From the NCBI GenBank assembly GCA_016938795.1, contig JAFGTZ010000352.1, forward strand, positions 1 through 7,388: DNA of 7,388 nucleotides, read 5' to 3'. The translations under genes and the position numbers were made by a program. Below the pieces are notes generated by a model. The model searched no databases and was not told the origin of the DNA. It saw only the letters and a program-made list of their open reading frames with translations. Each line of letters begins with the position of its first letter. Position 1 is the stretch's first letter. The DNA is from Chromatiaceae bacterium (GTDB lineage: Bacteria > Pseudomonadota > Gammaproteobacteria > Chromatiales > Chromatiaceae). Of this stretch, positions 6,090 to 7,388 are shown piece after piece.

Positions 6090-7347
6090 AGTTTGACGTC
6101 GCGCCGGGAGGGCGGCGCGCGCGCACGCGCATCCCATCGGCAAGTTCGCGAGGCGGATGGACGATGACCACCGCCCCCGGCGCGAGCCCGGCGCTGATCT
6201 CGCTTTCAAGCGCCGCACGCCGACCGGGAACCACCGTGCGCTCGCGCGCCCGCCCTTGTTCGAGCACGAAGAGCGACCAGCCAGCTCCGCGACCTTCGTC
6301 CGCGCGTCGCAGCAAGGCGCTGCTTGGCACCAACAGCCGTTTGTCGCCCTCCCAGAGCACGAAACGGGCATCGAGGCGGTAGCCATCGCCGAGCCTCGCG
6401 CGCCGCTCGGGCGACCCGACAAAATCGGCAATCACCCAGACACGCTGCTCCTCGACCCCCAGCGCCGAGACCTTGGTGAAGGCGTGCGGCTCGATGCGCC
6501 GCAGCCGCCCCTCCAGCTCGCCCTCGCCGCCCCAGCGCTCGAACCAGACCCGCATCCCCGGCGCGAGACGCACCGCATCGGACGAGAGCACGTCGATGGC
6601 CACCTCCAGTTGGCCGGGATCGCCGATCTCCATGAGCGCCTCGCCCGCCGCCACAACCTGCCGGCTTTCCACAAAGCGCGCCAGCACCTGCCCCGCAGCC
6701 GGCGCACGCAGCTCCACCACGCCGCTGAGATCGGGATTTTGCGCACCCGCCGGCTCCAGAAAGGCGCGCGCGGCTTCCAGGTTCGCGCGGGCCGCCTCGG
6801 CGTGGGCCTGCGCCTCGCGCAACCCAGCCGCCGCCTGACGCGCCTCGTGCTCGGCGCTGTCGAGCTCGGCGCGCGCCGCCAGCCCGCGCGCGTGCAGCGC
6901 GCCAAGCCGCTCGCGTTCCGCGCCTCTGAATATCTGCGCTGCTTGCGCCGCCTCCACGCCGGCCTCGGCGGCGCGCAACGCCTCCCCGGCGGCGGCAATC
7001 CGGGCGCGCGCCTCGCGCAGGATGCGTGTATCGAGCACCGGCGCGCCCAGCGCATCGAGCCGCGCCACCACCTCGCCCGCCTCGACCCAATCGCCGACCT
7101 CCAGCTCCAAACGGCGCAGCTCGCCGCTCAAGGGGGCGAAGAGGCGATAACGCTCCATGACCTGGGTGCGCCCCTCGGCGCTGAAGCCTTGCTCCAGATG
7201 TCCCAGATAGGCCCTTTCAACGTCCACCAACAGCGCTGGCGCGCGCAAGCCCCAGGCCAGCAGACCCGCAAGCCCGAGTACGATCAGCGCGGGCGCCAGC
7301 CGACGCCAGAAGAGAATGGACAGGCTGCGCATTGCAGTTAGAGTCAT
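6088..7347 (-). CDS. HlyD/RND-type periplasmic adaptor (membrane fusion protein)
   Basis: Adaptors of this type are anchored in the inner membrane and link an inner-membrane pump to a TolC-like channel. The 419-residue protein has an N-terminal anchor (residues 17-34). The first half of the lipoyl domain is at about 60-99 (FAPLSGELRRLELEVGDWVE). A long Ala/Arg/Glu-rich alpha-hairpin spans about 105-197. The second lipoyl half is at 208-241 (LRAPAAGQVLARFVESRQVV), then a beta-barrel to about 340 and a membrane-proximal domain. The hairpin tip RLGALHARGLAARAELDSA aligns with the TolC-docking motif RxxxLxxxxxxS, with Arg146 and Leu150 kept but Ala157 in place of Ser. The start at 7347 overlaps the stop of an upstream frame by ATGA, suggesting translational coupling. 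Met6 (7332) is an alternative start. The cognate pump is not in the window; an ABC or RND transporter upstream is expected. The tolC-family gene lies downstream on the same strand beyond two opposed genes. Confidence 0.92.
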   Translation of the reverse strand: MTLTAMRSLSILFWRRLAPALIVLGLAGLLAWGLRAPALLVDVERAYLGHLEQGFSAEGRTQVMERYRLFAPLSGELRRLELEVGDWVEAGEVVARLDALGAPVLDTRILREARARIAAAGEALRAAEAGVEAAQAAQIFRGAERERLGALHARGLAARAELDSAEHEARQAAAGLREAQAHAEAARANLEAARAFLEPAGAQNPDLSGVVELRAPAAGQVLARFVESRQVVAAGEALMEIGDPGQLEVAIDVLSSDAVRLAPGMRVWFERWGGEGELEGRLRRIEPHAFTKVSALGVEEQRVWVIADFVGSPERRARLGDGYRLDARFVLWEGDKRLLVPSSALLRRADEGRGAGWSLFVLEQGRARERTVVPGRRAALESEISAGLAPGAVVIVHPPRELADGMRVRARRPPGATSN

Positions 7348-7388
7348 TGCGTATCAGTTTTTCGGTTTTCCTCATGCGCTCCGGGCTG
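7344..7388 (-). CDS. Possible 3' end of the gene upstream of the adaptor (partial)
   Basis: A minus-strand frame enters from the right edge and stays open for 14 codons (QPGAHEENRKTDTQ). It stops at TGA 7344-7346, which overlaps the adaptor ATG in an ATGA arrangement common between coupled operon genes. Only 14 codons are visible, and a frame this short can be open by chance. The polar tail gives no family clue. The position suggests a transporter or regulator gene cotranscribed with the adaptor. Confidence 0.4.
   Translation of the reverse strand, partial: QPGAHEENRKTDTQ

Noticed and set aside
6157..7341. 394-codon open frame on the plus strand
   Set aside because: It lies antisense over nearly the whole adaptor gene. 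Its length reflects the GC-rich third positions of the true gene.

Overview
The window is GC-rich, densely coding DNA from a bacterium. The gene set (an HcaT-like major facilitator next to aroC, a TolC/adaptor pair, a GlgX debranching enzyme) and the protein style point to a gammaproteobacterium. The Chromatiales (purple sulfur bacteria) are my best guess, but that is an impression from gene content and not a measured assignment. I see no tRNA, rRNA, CRISPR array, insertion sequence or phage gene.

Layout from left to right. Positions 1-1181 (minus) hold the N-terminal 393 codons of glycogen debranching enzyme GlgX, which runs off the left edge. A 163-base gap follows, with an extended -10 promoter candidate for glgX and a small stem-loop. 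Positions 1345-2481 (minus) encode a 12-TM MFS transporter. Positions 2501-3610 (minus) encode chorismate synthase AroC. Positions 3629-4981 (minus) encode a TolC-family outer-membrane channel. The gaps tolC-aroC and aroC-MFS are 18 and 19 bases, so the three genes look like one operon. It reads leftward from a good sigma70-type promoter at 5085-5113.

Two small plus-strand genes come next. At 5143-5637 is a cysteine-rich lipoprotein of unknown function. At 5680-6072 is a short coiled-coil protein with an 18-residue tandem repeat and a C-terminal membrane anchor. They converge on a minus-strand gene at 6088-7347 for a HlyD/RND-type periplasmic adaptor. A further minus-strand reading frame probably ends at 7344, overlapping the adaptor start by an ATGA.

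How the genes may work together: the adaptor and the TolC-like channel are classical partners in tripartite export through the envelope and lie on the same strand. The two plus-strand genes sit between them as if inserted, and both encode predicted envelope proteins. AroC makes chorismate, the precursor of aromatic amino acids and quinones; its link to tolC and the MFS gene is positional only. GlgX belongs to glycogen breakdown and looks independently transcribed. The least explained part is the plus-strand pair. The lipoprotein has a mirror-symmetric cysteine spacing that suggests a disulfide-stapled helical hairpin, and its neighbour has an 18-residue helical repeat equal to five turns of an alpha helix.
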